DNA of 43,767 bases from Lachnospiraceae bacterium (GTDB lineage Bacteria > Bacillota > Clostridia > Lachnospirales > Lachnospiraceae). Below the pieces are notes generated by a model that was given only the letters and a program-made list of their open reading frames with translations, ran no database searches and was not told the origin of the DNA. The first letter of the stretch is position 1. The number at the start of each line of letters is the position of its first letter. The stretch lies in NCBI GenBank assembly GCA_029012365.1, contig JAQXLY010000015.1, positions 1 through 43,767 of the forward strand, given 5' to 3'. Below, in pieces: positions 18,209 through 26,463 of this stretch. A program made the position numbers and the translations under genes.

Positions 18209-19585
18209 TTAAAAGCCCTTAATTGAAGCATCACCGATTGCTCCGAAATATGCATCCTTCGGATTAAGCTCCTCATCAAACAGGTATGGATAGCTTGGCA
18301 ATTCAACACCTACAACAAGCTCACCTGTCTCCGAATCGGTATACTCCTTCGGTTCGTTTAAGGAGCTTCCGTCATCCGTCAGACCTTCAAAGGTAATATT
18401 TACGATATCAATTTTTTCATTGTCCTCTGACCTTGTAAACAGTGAAAACAGATTTTTATACCTCTTTGCGGACTTTTCCAAAGCCTCCTCATAGGTACGT
18501 TCACTATCCTGATTATCATTGGTAAGAGTGCTCACATAAAACTCGGAAAGATGAACCTCCAGACCGGTTGCGGAAAGTGCCTTAAACATATCCTCGATAG
18601 CAAACACATTCGGAGAAATAATGTTATAATGTGCCTGAGCTGCAATTCCGTCAATGCGTCCCGATGCCTGAAGCACCTTCAACAAATCCGTTGTTGCGTT
18701 TAACACTGCTGTCTCATTAAGCCCCTCCTGTGAAAGGAAAAGCTTCTGTTCCGTGGCAGCATACTTACCTGCATACTCAAGTGCCTTAGTCAGGTAATCC
18801 TCACCTATAGTCTGATACCAGTTGGAGGAGGTACGATACTTCTTTTCATGCCTGTCTCCCGTATTAATCGGTGAATCCAGTACATCCCACGTAATCACTA
18901 CTCCCGGATAATTGGTATTACAGTAGCCGATTACATCCTTTATGTAGTTCTCCATACGGCTGAGCATAACCTCAGCAGAAGCATACTCCACCGTCTCCGT
19001 AGTTACTCCCTCTTCGTCTGTTGTCTCTGTTACCTGACTCTCAGAAAAGCTTTTCGTAAAAAACCAGGACGGAGTCTCATTCGTGATTAACCTCGGCCCC
19101 CGAACCGGAATTCCGTTATCCTTTGCAAACTTTAAAATAATGTCCGCACCGGAAAAATCAAGCGATACCCTCGATAAATCCCCGGCAGCCCTCGTAGCTT
19201 CATAGTCCATTATATTAGCAGGCGAAAGATCTGTTTTGCAGCTGATACTGTTAAACTGCTGCTTTACTACCGCCTGTCTTTTTCCATTGTTAATATCCTC
19301 CTGTGTCACTTCTATCCCTATATCGAAATAATCCTTATATATGGTATAAAGTTCAGGAAGAACTCCTGTATTTTCATACTGTTCTTTATAAAGCTTCGTA
19401 ACCGATACATCGGTCTTAACCGAATCCTGTGTCTGCTCCGGTGTCTGAGTAACAACCGGTAAAGGAGTAACAGTAGGCTTTGGAGTTATAGTCGGAACCG
19501 GTCCTATTTCCACAGAGTTGGAACACCCTGCAAAAAGAAATGCAGTTACTATTGCTGTGAACTCAAATATCCTTCTTTTCTTCAT
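18209..19585 (-). CDS. GH10-like lipoprotein lacking catalytic residues
   Basis: 458 residues from ATG at 19585 (AAAGGAG 8 bases upstream; the frame extends to a TTG at 19603 that overlaps this site). Signal peptide with lipobox FAGC (C21), a Pro/Thr-rich linker to about 60, then a GH10 xylanase-like barrel (about 75-440). Key GH10 positions have changed: ENxMKP became KTDLSP (about 117-122), the HTLVWH strand became PRLITN, and the acid/base WDVVNE became WDVLDS (D237, S238). The nucleophile-equivalent Glu (E348 in HLSEF) and H319 remain. I infer a surface xylan-binding pseudoenzyme rather than an active xylanase. It follows the solute-binding gene and precedes GH3. Confidence 0.85.
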   Translation of the reverse strand: MKKRRIFEFTAIVTAFLFAGCSNSVEIGPVPTITPKPTVTPLPVVTQTPEQTQDSVKTDVSVTKLYKEQYENTGVLPELYTIYKDYFDIGIEVTQEDINNGKRQAVVKQQFNSISCKTDLSPANIMDYEATRAAGDLSRVSLDFSGADIILKFAKDNGIPVRGPRLITNETPSWFFTKSFSESQVTETTDEEGVTTETVEYASAEVMLSRMENYIKDVIGYCNTNYPGVVITWDVLDSPINTGDRHEKKYRTSSNWYQTIGEDYLTKALEYAGKYAATEQKLFLSQEGLNETAVLNATTDLLKVLQASGRIDGIAAQAHYNIISPNVFAIEDMFKALSATGLEVHLSEFYVSTLTNDNQDSERTYEEALEKSAKRYKNLFSLFTRSEDNEKIDIVNITFEGLTDDGSSLNEPKEYTDSETGELVVGVELPSYPYLFDEELNPKDAYFGAIGDASIKGF

Positions 19586-19631
19586 TCGCGACACTCCTTT
19601 CAAACAACCACCCGCCTGTTTTTGGGTAACA

Positions 19632-19660
19632 CATAAGGGGCAGGCAAGCCGCCCCTTATG
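19632..19660 (-). repeat. Intercistronic stem-loop after the solute-binding gene
   Basis: Perfect 10-base stem CATAAGGGGC / GCCCCTTATG (19632-19641, 19651-19660) with no following T-run. Placed between the solute-binding gene and the GH10-like gene; likely an mRNA 3'-end stabiliser or partial terminator that favours the binding protein. Confidence 0.7.
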
Positions 19661-19683
19661 AAACTACCTTATGTTCTTATAAA

Positions 19684-21135
19684 TTACTTGTTTGCCTCAG
19701 CAACGATAGCATCCCAGGAATCCTTAATTGCAGCAACCTGATCTGCCGGAGTAACGTTAGCAAACGGATACTGCCATAAAAGATCCGGACCTAAATCAGC
19801 TGAAATAAGGGTCTGGTTCAGGAAGTGTGTGCTCTTGCCGTCGTTGAAACGAACGATGGTCTCATCAACTGCTCTTTCATCCTCGAAGTGAGCGTAGTAC
19901 TGCTCCTTCCAGTCATTCGGATCATCATAACCCGGAGTAGCCATGGTGTATACATTGTATGCGAATGCAATGTTACCAGCCATCTCTGCATCATAGCAGG
20001 ACGGAATGATGGAAATGTTATCACATACATAGCTGTGGTAATCTGCTGCTCCGTCCGGCTTCGGCGGCATTACGAAACCAACCGGATCTTCCATCTGGTC
20101 ACCGTAGTTGTTACCCGGCTGACAGTTGTACTCTTCGTTGAACTGCATAGCAGCCTTACCTTCACGGAATGCCGGGATGAACCAATCCCAGTTGGAGCCT
20201 TCCGGCTGCGGCATCTCGTAGCCCTTGTTGTAGAGGTCTACTGCGAAGTTAAGTGCATCAAGAACTTCCTTGGAACCCATGTTGTTGTAAAGCATGCCGT
20301 TCTCATCCTTCTGGAAGTAGTCGGAACCGGTAGAAGCAACTAAGATGGACATCGTAGCAGCACCCTGGCTTACGGTAGCGTAAACATCGGTAACACTGTC
20401 GTTGTTTACATCACGGGTAAGCTTTGCACAAAGCTCTTCAAACTTGGACCAGGTCCACTCGCCGTTTGCCTGTAAGTCATACGGAAGGTTCGGATCAAGA
20501 CCTGCTTCCTCAAACAGTCTCTTGTTCCAGATAACGCCTCCTCTAGGCTCAGCCTTAGCTGCTCTCATACCGTAGATGCTGTCACCCTTGGTCATCAAAT
20601 CCATTACAGCCTTGCTCCACTTCTCCTCAGTGAAATCAAGCTCATCCAGAGTAGCAAGGTCATAGAACAGACCGTTTGCCATCGGCTTAGCAACAAATCT
20701 GTAGTCCAGCTCGAAAATCTGAGCAGCCGGCTCACCTGCGGTAATGGAGTTAACACAGGTATCGGTCATCTCGCCCCAGCCTGCAACAGCCTTGGACTGA
20801 ATCTTGAAGTTGTACTTTGCCATGATTTCCTGACGATACTTCAGGGTAGCTTCTTCCTGAGCGTTGGTCGGAGCTGCCGGCTCTTCCGGAGACCAGTGGT
20901 CACCGATGATAATCTCTAATCCGCCGAGATCTCTGTCCGGAATCGGGGTAGCTGCCGGAGTAGGGGTGGCATCCGGCTCCTTGTTCTCATCATTGTTATT
21001 GTTGTCTGTGTTCTCAGTGCCTGCCGGTGTTGTGGTTGGCTTCGTATCAACATCTTTGTCACCGCCACAAGCTGCAAGGCTGCCAAGAACGGTTGTTGCA
21101 GCAAGGAAAGCTGCAGCATACTTCTTAATTCTCAT
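19684..21135 (-). CDS. Sugar ABC transporter solute-binding lipoprotein
   Basis: Extracytoplasmic ligand-binding subunit of a CUT1-type ABC importer. 483 residues from ATG at 21135 (AAAGGAGG 9 bases upstream). Lipobox SLAAC with C23, then a Thr/Asn/Pro-rich linker to about 75, then a family 1 binding-protein fold (GLEIIIGDHW, RGGVIWNKRLFEEAGLDPN, EWTWSKFEELCAKLT). Probable ligand: xylo-oligosaccharide, from context only. The matching permeases are the two genes immediately upstream, but this gene has its own promoter. Confidence 0.92.
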   Translation of the reverse strand: MRIKKYAAAFLAATTVLGSLAACGGDKDVDTKPTTTPAGTENTDNNNNDENKEPDATPTPAATPIPDRDLGGLEIIIGDHWSPEEPAAPTNAQEEATLKYRQEIMAKYNFKIQSKAVAGWGEMTDTCVNSITAGEPAAQIFELDYRFVAKPMANGLFYDLATLDELDFTEEKWSKAVMDLMTKGDSIYGMRAAKAEPRGGVIWNKRLFEEAGLDPNLPYDLQANGEWTWSKFEELCAKLTRDVNNDSVTDVYATVSQGAATMSILVASTGSDYFQKDENGMLYNNMGSKEVLDALNFAVDLYNKGYEMPQPEGSNWDWFIPAFREGKAAMQFNEEYNCQPGNNYGDQMEDPVGFVMPPKPDGAADYHSYVCDNISIIPSCYDAEMAGNIAFAYNVYTMATPGYDDPNDWKEQYYAHFEDERAVDETIVRFNDGKSTHFLNQTLISADLGPDLLWQYPFANVTPADQVAAIKDSWDAIVAEANK

Positions 21136-21248
21136 ACCAAAATTCCTCCTTTTTCTTTTTGGGGTTTGGCGCCCCATCCGGCTTTTAAAAGCCGACTCCT
21201 CTTTTATAGCAAACGCTTCTGCGTCACTATCAAAATACTTCCAAGAAC

Positions 21249-21284
21249 ATTATACTTCATTTTGTAACAAAATGCTAGCATTTT
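21249..21284 (-). promoter_or_regulatory. Promoter/operator region of the solute-binding gene
   Basis: Minus-strand -10 TATAAT (21249-21254) with a weak -35 (TAGCAT, 21272-21277). Two overlapping perfect palindromes cover it: CATTTTGT-A-ACAAAATG (21258-21274) and AAAATGCTAGCATTTT (21269-21284). A poor -35 under palindromes suggests a regulated promoter. Confidence 0.55.
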
Positions 21285-21307
21285 TTTATAATATTTTCAA
21301 TTTTTTG

Positions 21308-22312
21308 TTACATTTTTATACCGGTCTGGCTTAAGCTCTCAACAAATCCCTTCTGTGCAAATATGTAAAGGAGCAGTAAAGGAGCTATCGTCATCAATGT
21401 ACCTACGGAAATCATCTGCTGTAACATTGCCGCACTTGCCTGTGTACCGGAACCGATTGACTTCAGATACTGGTCAAGACGTCCGGAAATGGAATTCAGA
21501 CCCTTCGGAAGAAGCTCCATATTTCCGAGGAACATTTTGGAGTAGAAGGAGTCCGTCCACTGCCATACAAACGCAAACAGGAAACAGGACGTAATCATTG
21601 CCTTTGCATCAGGCAGCATGATACGGATGAAGGTCTGGAGATTACCGCAGCCGTCTACATATGCAGCCTCTTCCAGTTCCTTCGGGATACCGCGGAAATA
21701 CTGACGGAGCATAAATATGTACAAGCCGCTCTTAAAGCCCATACAGGTTGCACACATCATCAGGTACGGGAAAGGTGTCTTCTGCAAATTCAGACTATCT
21801 CCGGTCATTGCCTTAAAGATGCCGAAAATGTCAAAATAACGGAAGTTTAAGTATAACGGGCTCATGATCGTCTGCGGCGGCACAATAATTAACAAAATAA
21901 CACAGCCGAACCAGAACTTCTTAAGCGGAAAATTAAATCTTGCAAAGCCGTACCCTACCAATGTAGCCGCAATCACCTGTAAAACCGCTACAAGCAGTGA
22001 CACCCAAAGTGAATTGAACATACACCTCCAGTAATTAATCATACCATCTACAAGCCTGTAATTGCCGAGTGTCCAGTGTCTCGGTATATTTACAATGGTA
22101 GCATCATACAAATCCTCAGCCGTCATGAAGCTGACGGACAGCTTATTTATGATTGGCTGCAGAATCAGGAAGCACAGGCCGAACAGTAGCAGTGCTCTGA
22201 CAAAACGAAACGCAACTTCACCTATTTTCTTTTCCAACAGGTAACCGTTTGTTTTCCGATTCCGCTCCCAGAAATCATTTCTTTTTTGCTTTTTCACTTT
22301 GCTTTTACTCAT
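21308..22312 (-). CDS. Carbohydrate ABC transporter permease (MalG/LplC type)
   Basis: 334 residues, six predicted transmembrane helices. The cytoplasmic EAA loop that contacts the ATPase is present as ELEEAAYVDGCGNLQTFIRIMLP near residues 210-235. A long basic N-terminal tail precedes the first helix. It overlaps the upstream permease by 8 bases, so the two are translationally coupled and form a heterodimer. Ligand unknown; likely an oligosaccharide. No ATPase gene is adjacent. Confidence 0.93.
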   Translation of the reverse strand: MSKSKVKKQKRNDFWERNRKTNGYLLEKKIGEVAFRFVRALLLFGLCFLILQPIINKLSVSFMTAEDLYDATIVNIPRHWTLGNYRLVDGMINYWRCMFNSLWVSLLVAVLQVIAATLVGYGFARFNFPLKKFWFGCVILLIIVPPQTIMSPLYLNFRYFDIFGIFKAMTGDSLNLQKTPFPYLMMCATCMGFKSGLYIFMLRQYFRGIPKELEEAAYVDGCGNLQTFIRIMLPDAKAMITSCFLFAFVWQWTDSFYSKMFLGNMELLPKGLNSISGRLDQYLKSIGSGTQASAAMLQQMISVGTLMTIAPLLLLYIFAQKGFVESLSQTGIKM

Positions 22313-23240
22313 AATAGTATACCCTCCTTGATAGGATGAGGGCCAGAATACCCAGTACCACAGCTACAATCGCGAAATAACTCCATGCCATAGCGGCACT
22401 CAGACCATATTCCATCTGTGGGTTTACCTTTCTGGTAATCAGATCCATGACTTGATTATCTGTTCTCATAAGGAAGTCAATTACAGTGTAAACTAAATTT
22501 ACAAGTATCATTGAGCTGACAAGCGGGAAGGTAATCTTCCAAAAGCTCTCCCATGCCGTACAGCCCTCAATCTTTGCTGCCTCGTACATACTCGGCGACA
22601 CCGTCTGCAGTCCTGAAATAAAGATGATAATCTGGATACCGGAAGCCAGTGCCACATCATACACTCCGTCAATGATTTTGAATACGGGGTCCAGTATCTT
22701 CCCTCCGACACCCGTCGTTCGCAGTATCGTCTCGAGTGTAGCCGTAATACTGATACCGTCACCTGCCTCCGCAATAACATCCTTCATGCCCGCCATCAAG
22801 GTATTGTTGTACTCAAGACCTACAATAACACCGGAGGAAAGGATAACCGGCAGGAAGAAAATTGCTCTGACAAAGCCTCTTCCCTTAAACTCCTGATTTA
22901 ACAGCAATGCAATAAAGAAGCTGAATACAAGAATTGCAGGAACCTGAAATGCCATGTTCTTCAGGGAATCCACTAACCTGTTCTTATAATCAGGGTCGTA
23001 GAAGAAGGCTCTGTAATAGTTCGAATCCTTCCACGAGGTAATCAGCTCCATATTGAAGCCTTTTGCACCCTGCGCCTCTTTTGCGGCAACCGTAACATTA
23101 CTGAGGCTCATTTGAAATGATTCAAACATCGGTTTCAATAAGAATACGAGAAAGCCGATTACAAAAGGGAGTATGAACATATATCCCGTTATTGCATTTC
23201 GTCTGCGCAGATTTCTATGCTTTCCTACTTTTGCCTTCAC
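22305..23240 (-). CDS. Carbohydrate ABC transporter permease (MalF/LplB type)
   Basis: 311 residues, about six transmembrane helices; EAA-like loop MYEAAKIEGCTAWESFWKIT near 215-235. GTG start at 23240 placed directly after the stop codon of the DUF5696 gene, with AAGGAG 10 bases upstream inside that gene, so coupled translation is likely. Pairs with the following permease. Confidence 0.93.
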   Translation of the reverse strand: MKAKVGKHRNLRRRNAITGYMFILPFVIGFLVFLLKPMFESFQMSLSNVTVAAKEAQGAKGFNMELITSWKDSNYYRAFFYDPDYKNRLVDSLKNMAFQVPAILVFSFFIALLLNQEFKGRGFVRAIFFLPVILSSGVIVGLEYNNTLMAGMKDVIAEAGDGISITATLETILRTTGVGGKILDPVFKIIDGVYDVALASGIQIIIFISGLQTVSPSMYEAAKIEGCTAWESFWKITFPLVSSMILVNLVYTVIDFLMRTDNQVMDLITRKVNPQMEYGLSAAMAWSYFAIVAVVLGILALILSRRVYYYE

Positions 23241-25781
23241 TTAGTTTCCACTCCTTTCTACCAGATAGTCCTTTGCAGGAATTGTAACTGACTCGTCACT
23301 ATATGCATATTCAGTTGTGTTTACATACACTACCGTATCATCCTCATAGGTAGTGGCAGTTACACCGTCAGCAAGAAACTTATGATCCGTAATAAACAGA
23401 TTATTCAGCCCTGCCATCTCCTCTTTATAACGGAGATAATACTCCTTCGCCCTTTCCTTCCAGTCATCATAGGTAGCACCGAAGAAATCCATATACTCGG
23501 TATCCTGCAGAATCGCTGTGGATGCCTTGATATAAGCAAAGGATAAGCCTGCACCTGTCTCTGCGCTCTTAAGTATCATATCCGCCGGGTTGTCACCAAG
23601 ATTGATTGCATCTCCGGTATAGCTCACAAGTCCATGAATCGCAATTTCGTAGAACGGAATCCTTCTGTCAAAGGTAAGGTAATCCTTTCCTTCCAAATCC
23701 ATATCGGTAATCAGGGTTGCATACGGAAGTACATAATCGTTACCGTTTGTCAGAAGAATCGGTACCCCGCTGTTCTTAATCTCGGCAAGCTTTTCTGTCT
23801 GCATATTCATAGCGGACTCTCTTACTTCGGTTCTCTTCTTATTATAATCACCGCTTAAAAGATATCCGACATCCTCAAAGCCGACACCCGCATTATGCTC
23901 CTTCGCATAGTCTGCGAGGTTCTGCATCAGGGAGACGCAAACCGACGGACGGAGTAAGAAATGATGCTCGGCTCTGGACTCATATAAATCCGAAAACCAG
24001 ATATGTGAAAATTCAGGAATCTCAACAGCCTCACGGCTGAGATATTTTGCAGCATCCCTTGATTTCATAAAGCCGTCAAACACATTACTTTCATAAGCAT
24101 TCTGTACGCGACCGCTTAAGTACAAATCAATACTATTTTCATTTGCAAAAGAAAGTAACGAATTAAATGCCGACTTTCCGCCCATGCCGCTTGTCAAATC
24201 AATATCCTTCGGCAGGGTATGATTAATACCGCCGTTTAGCCAGCCCGTGTAACGAACCGAAAGATTCGTGTAACCGTCTCCGATCATTTCCTCTAAAATA
24301 GACTTGGCATCTTTAAAGGAGGTCAATACCTCCGGACGTGATACCGGAATACCGAGAATCTGCTTTACCCTGTCTACCGCTGCAATAAACTCTACCGCAA
24401 CCGGCAACTCGGAATCCGTGGTCTTTTGCAGTTCCGGATACTTATCCATCAGGCATTCACGGTATCTCTCCGCCATATCCACATAATCTGTTCCTTCCAT
24501 GAAGTAATAGCTTTGCTTAATACTTCCTTCCGGAATATTTTTTTCAAATGCAAGAATGGTATTATCAGACTTTTTGGAAATATCCATCTTACTGGTATGT
24601 ACCATTTCATAGCTTGCATACGCGTAGTTATAGCTATGTCTCTTCCCGGAAATATCCGCCTGAATCGTTGCGATTGTGCTGAAGCTGTCAATTACACCGA
24701 TAAAGGAGCTGTCTCCGTTTGCAATGCCGAATACCGGGAAGGAAGCTCTCGTCTCATCAACTACTACATCTCGCTTTGTACCGTAATCCCAGCCGTAAAG
24801 CTGTGCATAGTATGCTGATAAATCCGTCTTACCGTTGTTAAAATCAATGATAGCGCCGGACCCCTCCGGAACGAACAGGTATCCGGTATCTTCCGTAGAA
24901 CCGCAACCAAAATAAGGAAGCAGGCTTAACTTTGTAACCGGGTACTTTGACTTATACATAATACTTTCATTCGGAACCTCGATATCGAGATGGTCTCCGT
25001 TTATGCGATATACAACGGAAACATTAAATAATGGCTTTTCGCTTGCCGATGCTGCAGCATACTTTTCCACATCGCTCTCGTAATCTGCCTCTGTATATCC
25101 TACCTCGGCAAAGATTTCCTGAAGCTTTTCCTTCTGGTGATCCTTTGTTGAGTCTCTGACAACATACATCGGTGTTGTTTCCAGCATCGGATACATGGCA
25201 AGCAGCTCATCCTTGTTATCCGTCGGGAGCAAATCGTTAATATCAATCTTTGTGTAACCGTTATTCACTCTCTTCTGTTGTGAATTATCCATCTTATTAT
25301 AAAATTCCATCATTCTCTCTTCCGGAACTGCCGGCGGAATATAAAATGTCTTTGCAATTTTACCGATTGAATAATTCACCCTGATAGAATCCTCTGTCTT
25401 CTCAAGAGTGTAATTCTGATTTGTGGTACTGTGCTCAAAGCTGTTAAGTGTCATTCTCAGGTCGTTTACGTTGGAATACTCGATTACTATCGTAGACTGC
25501 AACAGCTTCTTACTGGCACCGTCTGCCAATGGGTCATCCGCACCGCCAGTCGGATTGGAATACCAGACCTTACCGGTAGACTTCTGTGTCACTGTGAATT
25601 GGGTAGTAGTCTTATCAAGTTCAAAAATCAGTTCATCATTTTCCAGCTTGAACTCCGTATCCTTACATGCATCCGCATCATAGTAATAAATCTCAAACTC
25701 CTTCTCTGTCTCTTCCTTACTACATCCGAAGAGAACACCTGCCAAAAGAAGGAACACCAATAATTTACCAAGCTTTTTCAC
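23241..25781 (-). CDS. DUF5696 lipoprotein, possible glycosidase-like fold
   Basis: 846 residues, GTG start with GGAGG 8 bases upstream. Signal peptide and lipobox LFGC (C20), so exported and lipid-anchored. N-terminal half (about 25-430) is beta-rich, like the large beta-sandwich found before some glycosidase barrels. About 460-750 alternates strand and helix like a TIM barrel, with acidic strand ends GFEDVG (E636, D637), NGNDY (D682) and TDMD (D693, D695). A short beta domain follows. I recognise it as DUF5696; enzymatic function is not established. Sits inside the transporter operon, between YIP1 and two permeases. Confidence 0.75.
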   Translation of the reverse strand: MKKLGKLLVFLLLAGVLFGCSKEETEKEFEIYYYDADACKDTEFKLENDELIFELDKTTTQFTVTQKSTGKVWYSNPTGGADDPLADGASKKLLQSTIVIEYSNVNDLRMTLNSFEHSTTNQNYTLEKTEDSIRVNYSIGKIAKTFYIPPAVPEERMMEFYNKMDNSQQKRVNNGYTKIDINDLLPTDNKDELLAMYPMLETTPMYVVRDSTKDHQKEKLQEIFAEVGYTEADYESDVEKYAAASASEKPLFNVSVVYRINGDHLDIEVPNESIMYKSKYPVTKLSLLPYFGCGSTEDTGYLFVPEGSGAIIDFNNGKTDLSAYYAQLYGWDYGTKRDVVVDETRASFPVFGIANGDSSFIGVIDSFSTIATIQADISGKRHSYNYAYASYEMVHTSKMDISKKSDNTILAFEKNIPEGSIKQSYYFMEGTDYVDMAERYRECLMDKYPELQKTTDSELPVAVEFIAAVDRVKQILGIPVSRPEVLTSFKDAKSILEEMIGDGYTNLSVRYTGWLNGGINHTLPKDIDLTSGMGGKSAFNSLLSFANENSIDLYLSGRVQNAYESNVFDGFMKSRDAAKYLSREAVEIPEFSHIWFSDLYESRAEHHFLLRPSVCVSLMQNLADYAKEHNAGVGFEDVGYLLSGDYNKKRTEVRESAMNMQTEKLAEIKNSGVPILLTNGNDYVLPYATLITDMDLEGKDYLTFDRRIPFYEIAIHGLVSYTGDAINLGDNPADMILKSAETGAGLSFAYIKASTAILQDTEYMDFFGATYDDWKERAKEYYLRYKEEMAGLNNLFITDHKFLADGVTATTYEDDTVVYVNTTEYAYSDESVTIPAKDYLVERSGN

Positions 25782-25800
25782 TTAATTTTCCTCCTTTCGG

Positions 25801-26463
25801 TTAGTAGATTCGGAACAATATCTCCTTGTACACGGAAATGAAGAAACCGACTGCATCACTAATCAGGCTGAAGAACAGCATAACAAGGAATACAATAATC
25901 ATCATTCCGGCAACAGAGAAAATAATTGCCAAAATCGCCTTAAACAAAGAATAATCATGAATCTGCATTACCGACACAAGAATCAGGGCTCCGCACCACA
26001 CAAGTGCAAGAGTATCAAAATACTTTAGAAATGCACCCTCATCTGCCGTTACGAAATTACTGATAACTGTAACCGGATTAATAAGTAAAATGTACGGGGT
26101 CAGGGCATATGCCAGACCGATGTAAATATCCTTAAGACGTCCCTTACCGTCAAACAGGGTCGTAAGACACCAGTTTGCCACACAGTAAATCAGAATCGGA
26201 GCCAGAGTACCAACAATCTGTGACCAGATGTTTACCCTTTCCCAACGAACATTGCTAAACATGAAATTCGTAAATCTCATGCTCCACAGATCCGTCATCA
26301 GAAACAGGAAAACAATCAGATTTGCCACTGCCATGGAACCTCTCTTTTCGTGAGTCAAATCCCAGAAGCCGTCAAACGGATGGGTAATCACGTAAAGAGA
26401 ATACCGAAGCGATCCTAAAAAACTTTGCATTGACTGTTTATTTATTTTTGTGCTCAAGTTCAT
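25801..26463 (-). CDS. YIP1 family membrane protein
   Basis: 220 residues with five predicted transmembrane helices (about 47-62, 80-100, 112-135, 148-166, 174-205). The N-terminal HPFDGFWDLTHEKRGS followed by the helices matches the bacterial YIP1 family, whose function is poorly known. The start overlaps the end of the NHL gene by 26 bases, with GGGAGG 12 bases upstream, so translation is coupled. The tight overlap suggests that it works with the NHL/TPR membrane protein. Confidence 0.82.
   Translation of the reverse strand: MNLSTKINKQSMQSFLGSLRYSLYVITHPFDGFWDLTHEKRGSMAVANLIVFLFLMTDLWSMRFTNFMFSNVRWERVNIWSQIVGTLAPILIYCVANWCLTTLFDGKGRLKDIYIGLAYALTPYILLINPVTVISNFVTADEGAFLKYFDTLALVWCGALILVSVMQIHDYSLFKAILAIIFSVAGMMIIVFLVMLFFSLISDAVGFFISVYKEILFRIY

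Noticed and set aside
21181..21240. CcpA cre or LacI-type operator near AGCAAACGCTTCTGCG
   Set aside because: Only 10 of 14 symmetric positions match and the cre consensus fits poorly; not strong enough to report as a site.
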